Source of the DNA: Parcubacteria group bacterium M6-OD1-3
Lineage (GTDB): Bacteria; Patescibacteriota; Minisyncoccia; Moranbacterales; UBA9337
Reading direction: 5' to 3'
Length of the DNA stretch: 38,949 bases
Assembly (NCBI GenBank): GCA_003056165.1
Contig: LSNR01000021.1
Location: 1-38,949, forward strand
Below, in pieces: positions 31,072 to 38,949 of the stretch. How positions within the stretch are numbered: position 1 is the first letter of the stretch; every line of letters starts with the position of its first letter. Under the pieces are notes generated by a model that saw nothing but the letters and a program-made list of their open reading frames with translations, ran no database searches and was not told where the DNA came from. Position numbers and translations under genes: made by a program.

Positions 31072-31491
31072 CTATTCAAAAACTTCGATTTTGTGGCCTT
31101 TCACTAATGTTACAATCGCCTTTCTTATAGCAGATTTTTTTCCAATTACTTTTCCGAACCTTCTTTTCTTTTGCGGAATATTTATGATATTAATTTTAGC
31201 AATTTTAACACTGTATAGTTTTTCCACAGCTACCTTAATCTGACTTTTTGTAGTTTTGGGTCTCAATTTGAAAACATATTTATTTGCAGACATCAATTCT
31301 TGTGTTTTTTCCGTTATCCATGGATGCAAAATAAAACGATAAGCCATTTCGGTATTCTCAGCAGGAATTACAGGAGCATCTTTTTTATTATTCTTCTTTA
31401 CTGCTTTTTTTATAGGCTTAACATTCTTCTTATCTTTTTTTGAAGATTTCTTTTCGACTTCATTTTCTTTCTTTTTATTAAATAAACCCAT
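31072..31491 (-). CDS. rplW: 50S ribosomal protein L23 (uL23) with N-terminal extension
   Basis: 139 aa against about 95-100. The first 45 or so residues are Lys-rich ([20 protein letters not shown]). The core starts near [20 protein letters not shown] and continues [21 protein letters not shown]23 is the ribosomal docking site for SRP and trigger factor at the tunnel exit, so the extension lies at that site. Confidence 0.95.
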   Translation of the reverse strand: MGLFNKKKENEVEKKSSKKDKKNVKPIKKAVKKNNKKDAPVIPAENTEMAYRFILHPWITEKTQELMSANKYVFKLRPKTTKSQIKVAVEKLYSVKIAKINIINIPQKKRRFGKVIGKKSAIRKAIVTLVKGHKIEVFE

Positions 31492-31507
31492 AAATCAAAA
31501 TCACTAA

Positions 31508-32131
31508 TTATTTATACTTTTTTTCTAAATATTTTACAGCGTCTTTGCTCAAAATTAAACTCTTATGATTTAAAATATCATAAACATTCAGAATATCAAT
31601 TGGTAAACATGTTAAATTTTTAATATTTCTAGCATACAAATACAACTTCTTTTCATCACTAGATAAAGCCAATAGGATACTACCTTTTAACTTCAAATTA
31701 TTCAATCCCTTAGCTATCTCTTTTGTTTTCTTTTCTATAATAGAAAATTCATCGATAACAATAAGTTTTTTACTCCTTATTTTTTCGCTCAAGGCAATTT
31801 TAATTGCTTTCTGCTTAGACTTTCGATTAATTTTCTTTTTAAAATTTCTATCTTTAGTCGGTCCAAAAATTATACCACCCTTTCTCCAAATAGGGTTTTT
31901 CACAGAGCCAGTTCTTGCTCGCCCAGTTCCTTTTTGTTTCCATGGTTTTCTTCCAGAACCAATCACCTCACTTTTATCCTTCGTATGTGCTATTGCTACT
32001 CTTTTATTAGCACCAATAGATACATAAACTTGATGTAATAAATCATTATTTGAGGAAACATTAAAAATATTTTCAGATAACTCAATATCCTTCACTTTTG
32101 ATCCTTTTAAATTATATGCTGAAATTTTCAT
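31508..32131 (-). CDS. rplD: 50S ribosomal protein L4 (uL4)
   Basis: 207 aa. HTKDKSEVIGSGRKPWKQKG with TGRARTGSVKNPIWRKGGII is the extended tunnel loop. In E. coli L4 also represses its own operon; a hairpin cluster with a terminator lies upstream of rplC here (32780-32882). Confidence 0.96.
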   Translation of the reverse strand: MKISAYNLKGSKVKDIELSENIFNVSSNNDLLHQVYVSIGANKRVAIAHTKDKSEVIGSGRKPWKQKGTGRARTGSVKNPIWRKGGIIFGPTKDRNFKKKINRKSKQKAIKIALSEKIRSKKLIVIDEFSIIEKKTKEIAKGLNNLKLKGSILLALSSDEKKLYLYARNIKNLTCLPIDILNVYDILNHKSLILSKDAVKYLEKKYK

Positions 32132-32151
32132 CTTATTGTTATTTCAAAAAA

Positions 32152-32721
32152 TTATTTGGCAAATATTTCAATCATTCTTCCTGACACTCCTGGTATTGAT
32201 CCTTTTAAGCCGATTAAATTATTGTCTTTATCGATATAAACAATCTTTAAATTTTTTACTGTACTTCTTGTACCACCCATTCGTCCAGCCATTTTCTTTC
32301 CTTTAATAACATGCTGGGGATAAGCACTTCCAATTGAACCAGGAGCTCGATGATCATGCCGATGTCCATGACTCGCTGGAGAACCATGAAAACCATGTCT
32401 TTTCATAACTCCCTGAAATCCTTTTGCCTTATTAATTCCCGCAACATCTACAGTATCATTTAATTTAAAAATGTCCAATTCTATTTCTTGTCCTTTCTTA
32501 AAGCTATCCTTTTCCTCTCTAGAAATTACAAATTCTCTTCTAAGAGATTTTTTCTTCGTCTTACTAACCTCAACTTGAACAGCTCTATAACCATCTTTTT
32601 TTTCAGTTCGGATTAGTGCAATTTTATTTGGCAAACATTCAATGAGTGTGATATTCAAAGCACCATTCTCTTTATTATAAATGGTTGTCATCCCTATTTT
32701 TTTTCCTAATATAAATCGCAT
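32152..32721 (-). CDS. rplC: 50S ribosomal protein L3 (uL3)
   Basis: 189 aa, about 20 shorter than E. coli L3. MRFILGKKIGMTTIYNKENG opens it. GVMKRHGFHGSPASHGHRHD, with APGSIGSAYPQHVIKGKKMA and GRMGG, form the long loop reaching the peptidyl-transferase centre. AAGG lies immediately before the ATG but too close to be a normal Shine-Dalgarno. It is preceded by an attenuator-like region. Confidence 0.96.
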   Translation of the reverse strand: MRFILGKKIGMTTIYNKENGALNITLIECLPNKIALIRTEKKDGYRAVQVEVSKTKKKSLRREFVISREEKDSFKKGQEIELDIFKLNDTVDVAGINKAKGFQGVMKRHGFHGSPASHGHRHDHRAPGSIGSAYPQHVIKGKKMAGRMGGTRSTVKNLKIVYIDKDNNLIGLKGSIPGVSGRMIEIFAK

Positions 32722-32779
32722 ATCCTTATAAAAAAATCAAATAAATTCTTGTTAGTAATAAATATTTTTCAATTCCAAT

Positions 32780-32882
32780 AAAAAAGCTGGTCTTTTGCGA
32801 GCCAGCGAAAACTAAAAAATAGTTTTTCTGTAAATTTCTCGCTAGTTGAGTATCTGCAAATATTCAAGCAGACTTTAACTAG
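32780..32882 (-). promoter_or_regulatory. Attenuator-like hairpin cluster between rpsJ and rplC
   Basis: In transcription order: hairpin 32882-32842 (CTAGTT..TCTGC / GCAGA..AACTAG), hairpin 32828-32807 (GAAAAACTA/TAGTTTTC), and terminator GCTGG (32806-32802)/CCAGC (32790-32786) followed by TTTTTT. The word GCGAG at 32842-32838 is complementary to CTCGC in the terminator loop (32801-32797), so an alternative fold could affect termination. It is either the end of a tuf-rpsJ unit or an attenuator of rplC expression. Confidence 0.65.
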
Positions 32883-32900
32883 TTGTATGTTATAATTTAA

Positions 32901-33221
32901 CTACATTTTTACTTCAATATCAACCCCTGCTGGTAGATCAAGACTAGTCAAATCATCTATTGTTTTTGGTTTCGGATTTAAAATATCAATCAACCTTTTG
33001 TGAACCCTTATTTCGTATTGGTCACGAGCGGTTTTGTGAACAAAAGTTGATTTATTCACAGTTGTTTTGTGAATTTCTGTCGGCAACGGTACGGGACCGG
33101 AAACTTCAGAATTAGAACGCATAGCTGTATCAATAATTTTTTTAGCAGATTGATCAACAATCTTATTATCATACGCTTTAATCTTAATTCTGATTCTTGA
33201 TTGTCCTTCTTCTTTATTCAT
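32901..33221 (-). CDS. rpsJ: 30S ribosomal protein S10 (uS10)
   Basis: 106 aa. RIRIKIKAYDNKIVDQSAKK, SGPVPLPTEI and THEQFEMR-like ARDQYEIRVHKRLIDI are diagnostic. It is separated from tuf by a spacer with a perfect 8-bp hairpin (33278-33303) lacking a T-run, so readthrough or RNA processing from tuf is likely. Confidence 0.97.
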   Translation of the reverse strand: MNKEEGQSRIRIKIKAYDNKIVDQSAKKIIDTAMRSNSEVSGPVPLPTEIHKTTVNKSTFVHKTARDQYEIRVHKRLIDILNPKPKTIDDLTSLDLPAGVDIEVKM

Positions 33222-33317
33222 TATACTAAGTTAACCACACAAAAATTAATTCTATCCTCATTATTAAGAGAACATTTGTCCCGTTAGTTTAAAGCAACGG
33301 GACTATCTTCCCTCAAA

Positions 33318-34508
33318 TTATTTTATGATTTTAGTCACAATTCCGGCACCAACAGTTCTTCCACCTTCACGAATAGCAAATCTCATTCCGTCTTCCATAG
33401 CCACAGTAGATGAAAGTTTAATCTTTAAATTAACTGTATCTCCAGGCATCACCATTTCAGTTCCTTCTGGTAATTCAACTTCTCCAGTTACATCAGTAGT
33501 TCGAATATAAAATTGCGGTTTATATCCTTTAAAAAATGGGGTATGTCTTCCACCTTCTTCTTTTGTTAGAATATAAACTTCACCCTCAAACTCAGTATGC
33601 GGAGTTATTGACCCAGGAGCAGCAATCACTTGCCCTCTCTCAATATCTTCTTTTTTAGTTCCACGAAGAAGAATTCCAGCATTATCTCCAGCCATACCTT
33701 TATCAAGTTGCTTATTAAACATTTCAATTCCAGTAACTGTAGTTTTCTGAGTATCTCTAAGACCAACAATTTCAACTTCATCATTAACATTAACAACGCC
33801 TCGCTCAATTCTTCCAGTTGCTACGGTTCCTCGACCTTCAATTGAAAATATGTCTTCAATCGGTATCAATAATGGCTTGTCAGTATCTCTCTTCGGTTCT
33901 GGAATTTTTTCATCCAAAGCAGTCAATAAATCAAAAATTGGCTTAGCAGATTCATCATCAGCACTTTTAGCTTCAAGAGCTTTAATAGCTGAACCTCTAA
34001 TTATAGACGCATTTTCTCCATCAAATTCATACTTTGTTAAAAGCTCTCTAACTTCTTCTTCAACTAAATCAACAAGCTCAGGGTCATCAACCATATCAAT
34101 CTTATTGATAAACACAACTATATTTGGAACACCAACTTGCTTTGCTAGAAGAATATGTTCTCTCGTTTGTGGCATTGGTCCATCAGTAGCACTTACCACT
34201 AGAATAGCTCCGTCCATTTGAGCTGCTCCAGTAATCATATTTTTAATGTAGTCAGCATGACCGGGACAATCTACATGAGCATAATGCCTTTTATCTGATT
34301 CATATTCACAATGAGCAGTTGCAATGGTAATCCCTCGCTCTTTTTCTTCTGGAGCGTTATCAATATCTTCTACTTTTTTTTCTTGAGCCCAACCTTTCAA
34401 ACTCAAAACATGCAACATTGCTGCTGTTAAAGTAGTTTTACCATGATCAACATGACCAATTGTTCCCACATTAACATGTGGTTTAGTTCTTTCAAATTTC
34501 TCTGCCAT
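33318..34508 (-). CDS. tuf: Elongation factor Tu
   Basis: Delivers aminoacyl-tRNA to the ribosome. 396 aa, full length. G1 GHVDHGKT (18-25), the switch I region [10 protein letters not shown]3 DCPGH, G4 NKID and domain-II/III motifs ([13 protein letters not shown], ending [10 protein letters not shown]) are present. Two promoters and a leader of about 260 nt lie upstream, with a hairpin TACGAAAG/CTTTCGTA (34544-34521) 12 nt before the ATG. Confidence 0.98.
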   Translation of the reverse strand: MAEKFERTKPHVNVGTIGHVDHGKTTLTAAMLHVLSLKGWAQEKKVEDIDNAPEEKERGITIATAHCEYESDKRHYAHVDCPGHADYIKNMITGAAQMDGAILVVSATDGPMPQTREHILLAKQVGVPNIVVFINKIDMVDDPELVDLVEEEVRELLTKYEFDGENASIIRGSAIKALEAKSADDESAKPIFDLLTALDEKIPEPKRDTDKPLLIPIEDIFSIEGRGTVATGRIERGVVNVNDEVEIVGLRDTQKTTVTGIEMFNKQLDKGMAGDNAGILLRGTKKEDIERGQVIAAPGSITPHTEFEGEVYILTKEEGGRHTPFFKGYKPQFYIRTTDVTGEVELPEGTEMVMPGDTVNLKIKLSSTVAMEDGMRFAIREGGRTVGAGIVTKIIK

Positions 34509-34681
34509 AAACTTTTGTGCTACGAAAGAAAACCCACTTTCGTAAATCTTTTATATTTTTAATTATTAAATTTCTTCTTATTTTATTTAAATTTTATTTT
34601 TAAAACTATATTAATCAAAATCCTTAATATAATTTTACAAATAAAACAAACAATCAATTATCAGTAAACTATTTCAAATTC

Positions 34682-34710
34682 ATAATATCACAGTATAAAA
34701 AATAATGCAA
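34682..34710 (-). promoter_or_regulatory. Second (inner) tuf promoter
   Basis: Minus-strand TTGCAT (34710-34705), 17-bp spacer, TATTAT (34687-34682). Confidence 0.55.
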
Positions 34711-34777
34711 CACAAAAACAGAATTAATTAGTTTTTACCTGAATAATATTTTCCATTTGACATCACCTACAAAAACT

Positions 34778-34805
34778 ATAATAGCACTCTCTCAAAATAT
34801 GTCAA
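34778..34805 (-). promoter_or_regulatory. Main tuf promoter
   Basis: Minus-strand TTGACA (34805-34800), 16-bp spacer, TATTAT (34783-34778) preceded by TGC (extended -10). Confidence 0.75.
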
Positions 34806-35078
34806 CCCCACGCATCAAATCATCTAAAATGACACGCCCCATGTGCACGATGACCACATCGTAGACAACCCCGCTGAACTCTCTACAAAGTCCAATGGAG
34901 ATCTATTTTTTAACTTAGTTAAACTTTTCAGCAATTTCTAATCGTATTTTATTTCCATTTTATAGCATCTAAATGAGGCTATGCAACATCAATCGTCTTA
35001 CTAGCATTTCATTAAATTATATTGCCCAATTTTTATTATTAAAATTTTTATTTTTTATAGCATAATAAATCGAGTCAA

Positions 35079-37217
35079 TTATTCATCTTTTTCTTCTCCC
35101 ATTAGTTCTTGAGCAATATTATTTGGAACTTCAGCATATTTTTCAAATTCCATTGCATAATTCGCTCGTCCCTGAGTCATACTTCTGAGCTGAGTGGCAT
35201 ACCCGAACATAGACGCCAATGGAACTTCTGCCTCAATTTCTTTAACTATCGTATTGCCGGTGCCTTTATCAACAATTTCTTTAATTATTCCTCGTTTGGA
35301 ATTTATATCACCAACCACATCTCCCATATATTGCTCTGGAACGGAAACAGCAACTTTCATAATCGGCTCTAATAAAACAGGCTTTGCCATTCTAGCGGCA
35401 GCTTTAAACGCCATTGAACCGGCAACTTTAAATGCAGACTCTGATGAATCAACATCGTGATAACTTCCATCATAAAGAGTTGCTTTAATGTCCACCATTG
35501 GAAATCCCGCCAACACTCCGTTACCCATCGCTTCTTTGATACCTTTTTCAACATGAGGGATAAATTCCTGAGGAATAGCTCCACCTTTAATTTCATTAGC
35601 AAATTCAAAAGTTTTTTCTTCTCGTTCCTTTTTTTCCTCATCACTTTCTTCTATATCAGAATTTTCTAAATCCTTAGCCAATGGTTCCAATTTTACCCAA
35701 CAATGTCCGTATTGTCCTCGTCCACCAGATTGTTTAATATATTTTCCTTCCGCTTCCGCCATTATCTTAATAGTTTCTCGATAAGCAACTTGCGGTTTAC
35801 CAATATTAGCCTCAACTTTAAATTCTCTTTTCATCCGATCGACTAAAACATCTAAATGCAATTCGCCCATTCCAGAAATAATAGTTTGCCCAGTTTCTTC
35901 ATCACTTCGTACCCTAAACGTAGGATCCTCTTCCGATAATTTTTTCAAAGCAATTCCCATTTTTTCTTGATCAGCTTTAGTTTTTGGTTCAATAGCAATA
36001 TCAATCACCGGCTCTGGGAAAGTCATTTTTTCCAAAATAACCTGATGATCTGCATCACACAAAGTATCTCCTGTAGTTGTATTTTTCAACCCCACCAAAG
36101 CTCCGATTTCTCCCGCACCGAGTTCCTCAATTTCTTCACGATGATTAGAGTGCATTCTTAAAATTCTACCAATTCTTTCTTTTTCTCCTTTTGTGACATT
36201 GTAAATATAAGAACCGGCCTTGAGTTTTCCAGAATAAATTCTGAAAAATGTTAGCTGTCCAACAAATGGGTCCGTAGCAACTTTAAATGCCAAAGCCGCA
36301 AATGGCTCATTATCGGAAAATTTAATCTCAACTTCCTCTCCTGTTTTTGCATCTTCTGCCTTCAAAGTCGGTAAATCTGTTGGTGCCGGAAGATAGTCAA
36401 CAACAGCATCCAAAACTAATTGCACACCTTTATTGCGCAAAGCCGTTCCCGTCAAAACTGGAATTACTTTTACATCAATGACAGCCTTTCTGAGAGCAGT
36501 TTTTAATTCTTCCTCTGAAATTTCTTCTCCACCCAAAAATTTATCAATTAAAGCATCATCCGTCTCAGCGATTTTTTCCACCATAATATCTCGTTGCTTT
36601 TTAGCCTCGTCCAATAATTCTGCTGGAATTTCTTTCTCTACAACTTTCTCTCCCATCTTTCCCTCAAATTCAAAAGCTTTCATTTTGATCAAATCTACCA
36701 CTCCGGAAAAATTATCTCTCTCACCTATTGGCATTTGAATAGCTACCGCTTTTGTACTAAGTCTGTCATGAATTGTTTTCAAAGCATTATCAAAATCCGC
36801 ACCTTCTTTGTCAATTTTATTTATAAAACACATTCTTGGCACATTATATTTATCAGCTTGTCGCCAAACTGTTTCAGATTGAGGTTCTACTCCTTCCTTT
36901 CCATCGAAGATAACAACCGCTCCATCCAAAACTCGCAAAGCTCGTTCCACTTCTACGGTAAAATCAACATGTCCAGGTGTATCAATAATATTTATTTGAT
37001 AATCTTTCCAAAAACAAGTCGTGGCTGCACTAGTAATTGTAATACCTCTTTCTCTCTCTTGTTCCATCCAATCCATCACAGCTTCACCTTCGTGAACTTC
37101 ACCGATTTTATGAGTGATTCCAGTATAATACAAAATACGCTCAGTGGTTGTAGTTTTTCCACCATCGATATGTGCAATTATTCCAATATTTCTTAAATTT
37201 TTTATATCCGTTGCCAT
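35079..37217 (-). CDS. fusA: Elongation factor G
   Basis: Translocase GTPase. 712 aa. The P-loop is AHIDGGKT (15-22), with Gly where most EF-G have Ala. Also present are [27 protein letters not shown] and the domain-IV loop region. Domain IV contains a Glu-rich insert ([19 protein letters not shown]) before [15 protein letters not shown]. Gene order rpsL-rpsG-x-fusA-tuf is the usual str operon with one extra gene. Confidence 0.98.
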   Translation of the reverse strand: MATDIKNLRNIGIIAHIDGGKTTTTERILYYTGITHKIGEVHEGEAVMDWMEQERERGITITSAATTCFWKDYQINIIDTPGHVDFTVEVERALRVLDGAVVIFDGKEGVEPQSETVWRQADKYNVPRMCFINKIDKEGADFDNALKTIHDRLSTKAVAIQMPIGERDNFSGVVDLIKMKAFEFEGKMGEKVVEKEIPAELLDEAKKQRDIMVEKIAETDDALIDKFLGGEEISEEELKTALRKAVIDVKVIPVLTGTALRNKGVQLVLDAVVDYLPAPTDLPTLKAEDAKTGEEVEIKFSDNEPFAALAFKVATDPFVGQLTFFRIYSGKLKAGSYIYNVTKGEKERIGRILRMHSNHREEIEELGAGEIGALVGLKNTTTGDTLCDADHQVILEKMTFPEPVIDIAIEPKTKADQEKMGIALKKLSEEDPTFRVRSDEETGQTIISGMGELHLDVLVDRMKREFKVEANIGKPQVAYRETIKIMAEAEGKYIKQSGGRGQYGHCWVKLEPLAKDLENSDIEESDEEKKEREEKTFEFANEIKGGAIPQEFIPHVEKGIKEAMGNGVLAGFPMVDIKATLYDGSYHDVDSSESAFKVAGSMAFKAAARMAKPVLLEPIMKVAVSVPEQYMGDVVGDINSKRGIIKEIVDKGTGNTIVKEIEAEVPLASMFGYATQLRSMTQGRANYAMEFEKYAEVPNNIAQELMGEEKDE

Positions 37218-37261
37218 TTTCTTATTCTTTAAAATCTTAATTTATTATTTTCTTTTTTTAA

Positions 37262-37290
37262 ATTTTACTTCAACAAATGCTACTTTACAA
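37262..37290 (-). promoter_or_regulatory. Promoter of fusA
   Basis: Minus-strand TTGTAA (37290-37285), 17-bp spacer, TAAAAT (37267-37262). Start near 37255, leader about 38 nt. Confidence 0.5.
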
Positions 37291-37308
37291 AATTTCAAAC
37301 TATTTTAT

Positions 37309-37626
37309 TTAGGTTGAACCCAACATCATAATTATAGTCATCAATAAAGCTACTCCGAATATTGCAAACAAAATAGCACCTACAATAGTTATCCCACCCC
37401 AAATTACTGTTTCTATCATAGGCACTCCATCTTTTTTTGACTTAAAAACTCTTACAATAACTGCACTAAATAACATCAAAATGCTAACAACAAAAATAAT
37501 ACTCCCTACACCGCCATCTTTTAGTTTTGCACTCATATCTACAAATAATCCGTATACTGGAAGCGCCATAAATAAAAATAATATAATCAATAAAATATTT
37601 TTCGTGATACTCTTGGGTTGATTCAT
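37309..37626 (-). CDS. Small integral-membrane protein (105 aa) inside the str operon
   Basis: Three hydrophobic segments: about 8-28 (the LLIILFLFMALPVYGLF region), 39-60 (GSIIFVVSILMLFSAVIV) and 74-102 (TVIWGGITIVGAILFAIFGV). A short basic loop (FKSKKDGVP) lies between the last two. Topology resembles small pilin or VirB2-like proteins, but no signature proves this. It sits between rpsG and fusA, which are normally adjacent. Function unknown. Confidence 0.75.
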   Translation of the reverse strand: MNQPKSITKNILLIILFLFMALPVYGLFVDMSAKLKDGGVGSIIFVVSILMLFSAVIVRVFKSKKDGVPMIETVIWGGITIVGAILFAIFGVALLMTIIMMLGST

Positions 37627-37701
37627 ATCTTCTTATTTTTTCTTCTTATTTTTTATCAAATTAAACTCTACAATTCAACGCAAATTAATGACCACAACCA
37701 T

Positions 37702-38169
37702 TTACGCAAAATGAGCAAATGCCCGATTGGATTCAGCCATTTTATGAACATCATCTTTTTTCTTCATAGCTGTTCCAGTCTTTTCTGAAGCCTCAAGAAG
37801 TTCATCTGCTAATTTTTCCGGCATACTCTTGCCTTTCTTTTTTTGGCAAGCTTCTTTAATCCATTTCATTGCCATTGTTTGTCGTTTGGTTCCTGAAACT
37901 TGAATCGGAACTTGATAATTTGTTCCACCAATTCTTCTTGATTTTACAATCAATAGCGGTGAAACATTTTTTATAGCTTGTTCAAAAATATTTAGTCCAC
38001 CTTTTTGTGTCTTTTTATGAATAACATCAAAAGCATCATAAACAACTTTTTCGGCAATACTTCTTTTTCCATCGTTCATAATAGAACCAATAAAACGACC
38101 TAACAGCATATTGTCATACTTTGAGTCAGCTTTCCAGTGACTAGGATATGTTCTTTTTCTTCTTGGCAT
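37702..38169 (-). CDS. rpsG: 30S ribosomal protein S7 (uS7)
   Basis: 155 aa, nucleates the 30S head. MPRRKRTYPSHWKADSKYDN, then LLGRFIGSIMNDGKRSIAEK and RRIGGTNYQVPIQV are diagnostic. It ends MAESNRAFAHFA. A TGTTATAAT extended -10 (38265-38257 on minus) in the spacer may provide an internal promoter. Confidence 0.97.
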   Translation of the reverse strand: MPRRKRTYPSHWKADSKYDNMLLGRFIGSIMNDGKRSIAEKVVYDAFDVIHKKTQKGGLNIFEQAIKNVSPLLIVKSRRIGGTNYQVPIQVSGTKRQTMAMKWIKEACQKKKGKSMPEKLADELLEASEKTGTAMKKKDDVHKMAESNRAFAHFA

Positions 38170-38256
38170 ATTTTATAAATAATTTTCAATTTAAAATTTT
38201 ACCTACCTATCGGCAGACAGGAATTTTAAATGAATTTTTAAATGACTTAATTTTAA

Positions 38257-38286
38257 ATTATAACAAAATCGCTTCAGCCATAAAAC
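38257..38286 (-). promoter_or_regulatory. Possible attenuator plus internal promoter before rpsG
   Basis: On the minus strand a weak hairpin (TCGTTT with AAGCGA) is followed by TTTTG, and TGTTATAAT (38265-38257) is a consensus extended -10 without a clear -35. Confidence 0.35.
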
Positions 38287-38297
38287 GACTTTTTTAT

Positions 38298-38714
38298 TTA
38301 TTCTTTTTTTGGTTTTTTTGCTCCATATTTGGAACGACCTCGATTTCTTCCTTCAACTCCAGCTGTATCAAGTACACCTCTGACAACATGATAACGAACA
38401 CCAGGCAAATCTTTTACTCTTCCTCCACGAATCATAACGATTGAATGCTCTTGTAAATTATGTCCAATTCCCGGTATATAAGCCGTCACTTCCATTCCGT
38501 TAGTCAAACGAACACGAGCAATTTTTCGCAAAGCCGAATTCGGTTTTTTAGGCGTAGTCGTTTTCACACTAAGGCAAACCCCTCGCTTAAACGGTCCTTG
38601 TGATTTAACAGGCTTATTTTTTAAAGAATTAAACACAAAAGACATCGCTGGGGATTTGGTTTTTTTCTTGCTGGTTTTTCTAGGTTTTCTTTTTAACTGA
38701 TTTATTGTTGGCAT
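38298..38714 (-). CDS. rpsL: 30S ribosomal protein S12 (uS12)
   Basis: 138 aa, slightly longer than E. coli through an N-terminal Lys/Ser-rich insert ([13 protein letters not shown]). The decoding-centre motifs [11 protein letters not shown] and [11 protein letters not shown] are intact, carrying the lysines linked to streptomycin response. First gene of the str block, with a clear promoter upstream. Confidence 0.97.
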   Translation of the reverse strand: MPTINQLKRKPRKTSKKKTKSPAMSFVFNSLKNKPVKSQGPFKRGVCLSVKTTTPKKPNSALRKIARVRLTNGMEVTAYIPGIGHNLQEHSIVMIRGGRVKDLPGVRYHVVRGVLDTAGVEGRNRGRSKYGAKKPKKE

Positions 38715-38804
38715 TTTTTATAATTAAATATGACATACGGCAAACGCCCCACATAATATTTCTATCACAATATTAAAAAATCACTAATCGCTTAGCACAA
38801 ACTT

Positions 38805-38833
38805 ATAATATATTAAACCTAAATTTTTGTCAA
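38805..38833 (-). promoter_or_regulatory. Promoter of the str operon (rpsL)
   Basis: Minus-strand TTGACA (38833-38828), 17-bp spacer, TATTAT (38810-38805). Start near 38798, leader about 84 nt with a small hairpin AATATT/AATATT. Confidence 0.75.
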
Positions 38834-38870
38834 ACAAAATTTAATCCTGTGTCAATTACATTTCTAAAAA

Positions 38871-38904
38871 TGTGTATCTTTAAAGATATCTTTAAAGATA
38901 CACA
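38871..38904. repeat. Perfect 34-bp palindrome upstream of the str promoter
   Basis: TGTGTATCTTTAAAGAT followed by its exact reverse complement. Internally ATCTTTAAAGAT, itself a palindrome, occurs twice in tandem. No gene is visible from here to the window end. Confidence 0.75.
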
Positions 38905-38949
38905 AAAAATACAAACTTCAAAACGACTTCATTTACAAATAATCTAGGA

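Larger units (their letters stand above)
34509..35078. other. Long tuf-fusA spacer
   Basis: No convincing gene. It holds the tuf promoters and leader, a G+C-rich patch at 34801-34904 (about 49% against about 25% around it) with hairpins ACGATG/CATCGT and GTAGA/TCTAC, a TTTAACT/AGTTAAA hairpin near 34912-34926, and AT-rich sequence down to the fusA stop. The G+C-rich patch could encode a small RNA; its sequence was not recognised. Confidence 0.5.

Noticed and set aside
33278-33303. Perfect GTCCCGTT/AACGGGAC hairpin as tuf terminator
   Set aside because: No T-run follows on the minus strand, so it is not a standard terminator; kept only as a structural note under rpsJ.
34820-34890. SRP RNA, 6S RNA or RNase P RNA in the G+C-rich patch
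   Set aside because: None of the conserved cores of these RNAs could be found.

Overview
The window is AT-rich (roughly 30% G+C by eye) and looks like a chromosomal segment of a Patescibacteria/CPR bacterium, probably Parcubacteria-like. The evidence is a compact ribosomal-protein block with no uL30 gene between rpsE and rplO, lysine-rich tails on several ribosomal proteins, a divergent class II LysRS, two half-size permease genes, almost no Shine-Dalgarno sequences on housekeeping genes, and the standard genetic code (no in-frame TGA). The phylum call is inference; no 16S gene is present.

Layout. 1-1347: the G+C-rich tail of a gene cut by the window edge, a terminator, then five copies of a short imperfect-palindrome repeat around a GIY-YIG nuclease gene broken by one stop codon. 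1348-4175: parB, parA (minus), tRNA-Leu(CAA) (plus), folD (minus). 4252-6860: smpB, the tmRNA gene ssrA carrying a 181-nt hairpin insert, then infC, rpmI, rplT, with a 178-nt hairpin between infC and rpmI. 6861-7349: a 53-codon minus-strand gene with a perfect Shine-Dalgarno. 7350-12764: rtcB-like ligase, thymidylate-kinase-like P-loop kinase, membrane flippase and GT39-like glycosyltransferase, tightly packed as one operon. 12765-13136: cold-shock protein with strong promoter and terminator. 13151-14093: two half-permeases (minus). 14140-15935: an accessory island with a decayed gene, three copies of a TATATGTAGTTG repeat, and an orphan 128-aa gene with near-consensus promoter, Shine-Dalgarno and terminator. 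15936-18329: lysS (minus) and a metallophosphoesterase (plus) from divergent promoters. 18436-38949: a minus-strand translation block, in transcription order rpsL, rpsG, a small membrane protein, fusA, tuf, rpsJ, rplC-D-W-B, rpsS, rplV, rpsC, rplP, rpmC, rpsQ, rplN-X-E, rpsN, rpsH, rplF-R, rpsE, rplO, a small membrane protein, infA, rpmJ, rpsK, rpsM, rpsD, rpoA, rplQ, rplM, rpsI.

How it works together. Most of the window builds, starts, elongates or rescues translation: ribosomal proteins, IF1, IF3, EF-Tu, EF-G, LysRS, tRNA-Leu and SmpB/tmRNA. The rest covers chromosome partition (ParAB), C1 metabolism (FolD), RNA ligation (RtcB-like) and cell-surface glycan export and transfer. The block departs from the usual order in three places: rpsK precedes rpsM, secY-adk-map are missing with a 67-aa membrane protein in their place, and a 105-aa membrane protein sits between rpsG and fusA. 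The most unusual items are the tmRNA hairpin insert, the infC-rpmI hairpin, the repeat/GIY-YIG cluster, and two orphan genes that alone have strong Shine-Dalgarno sequences.
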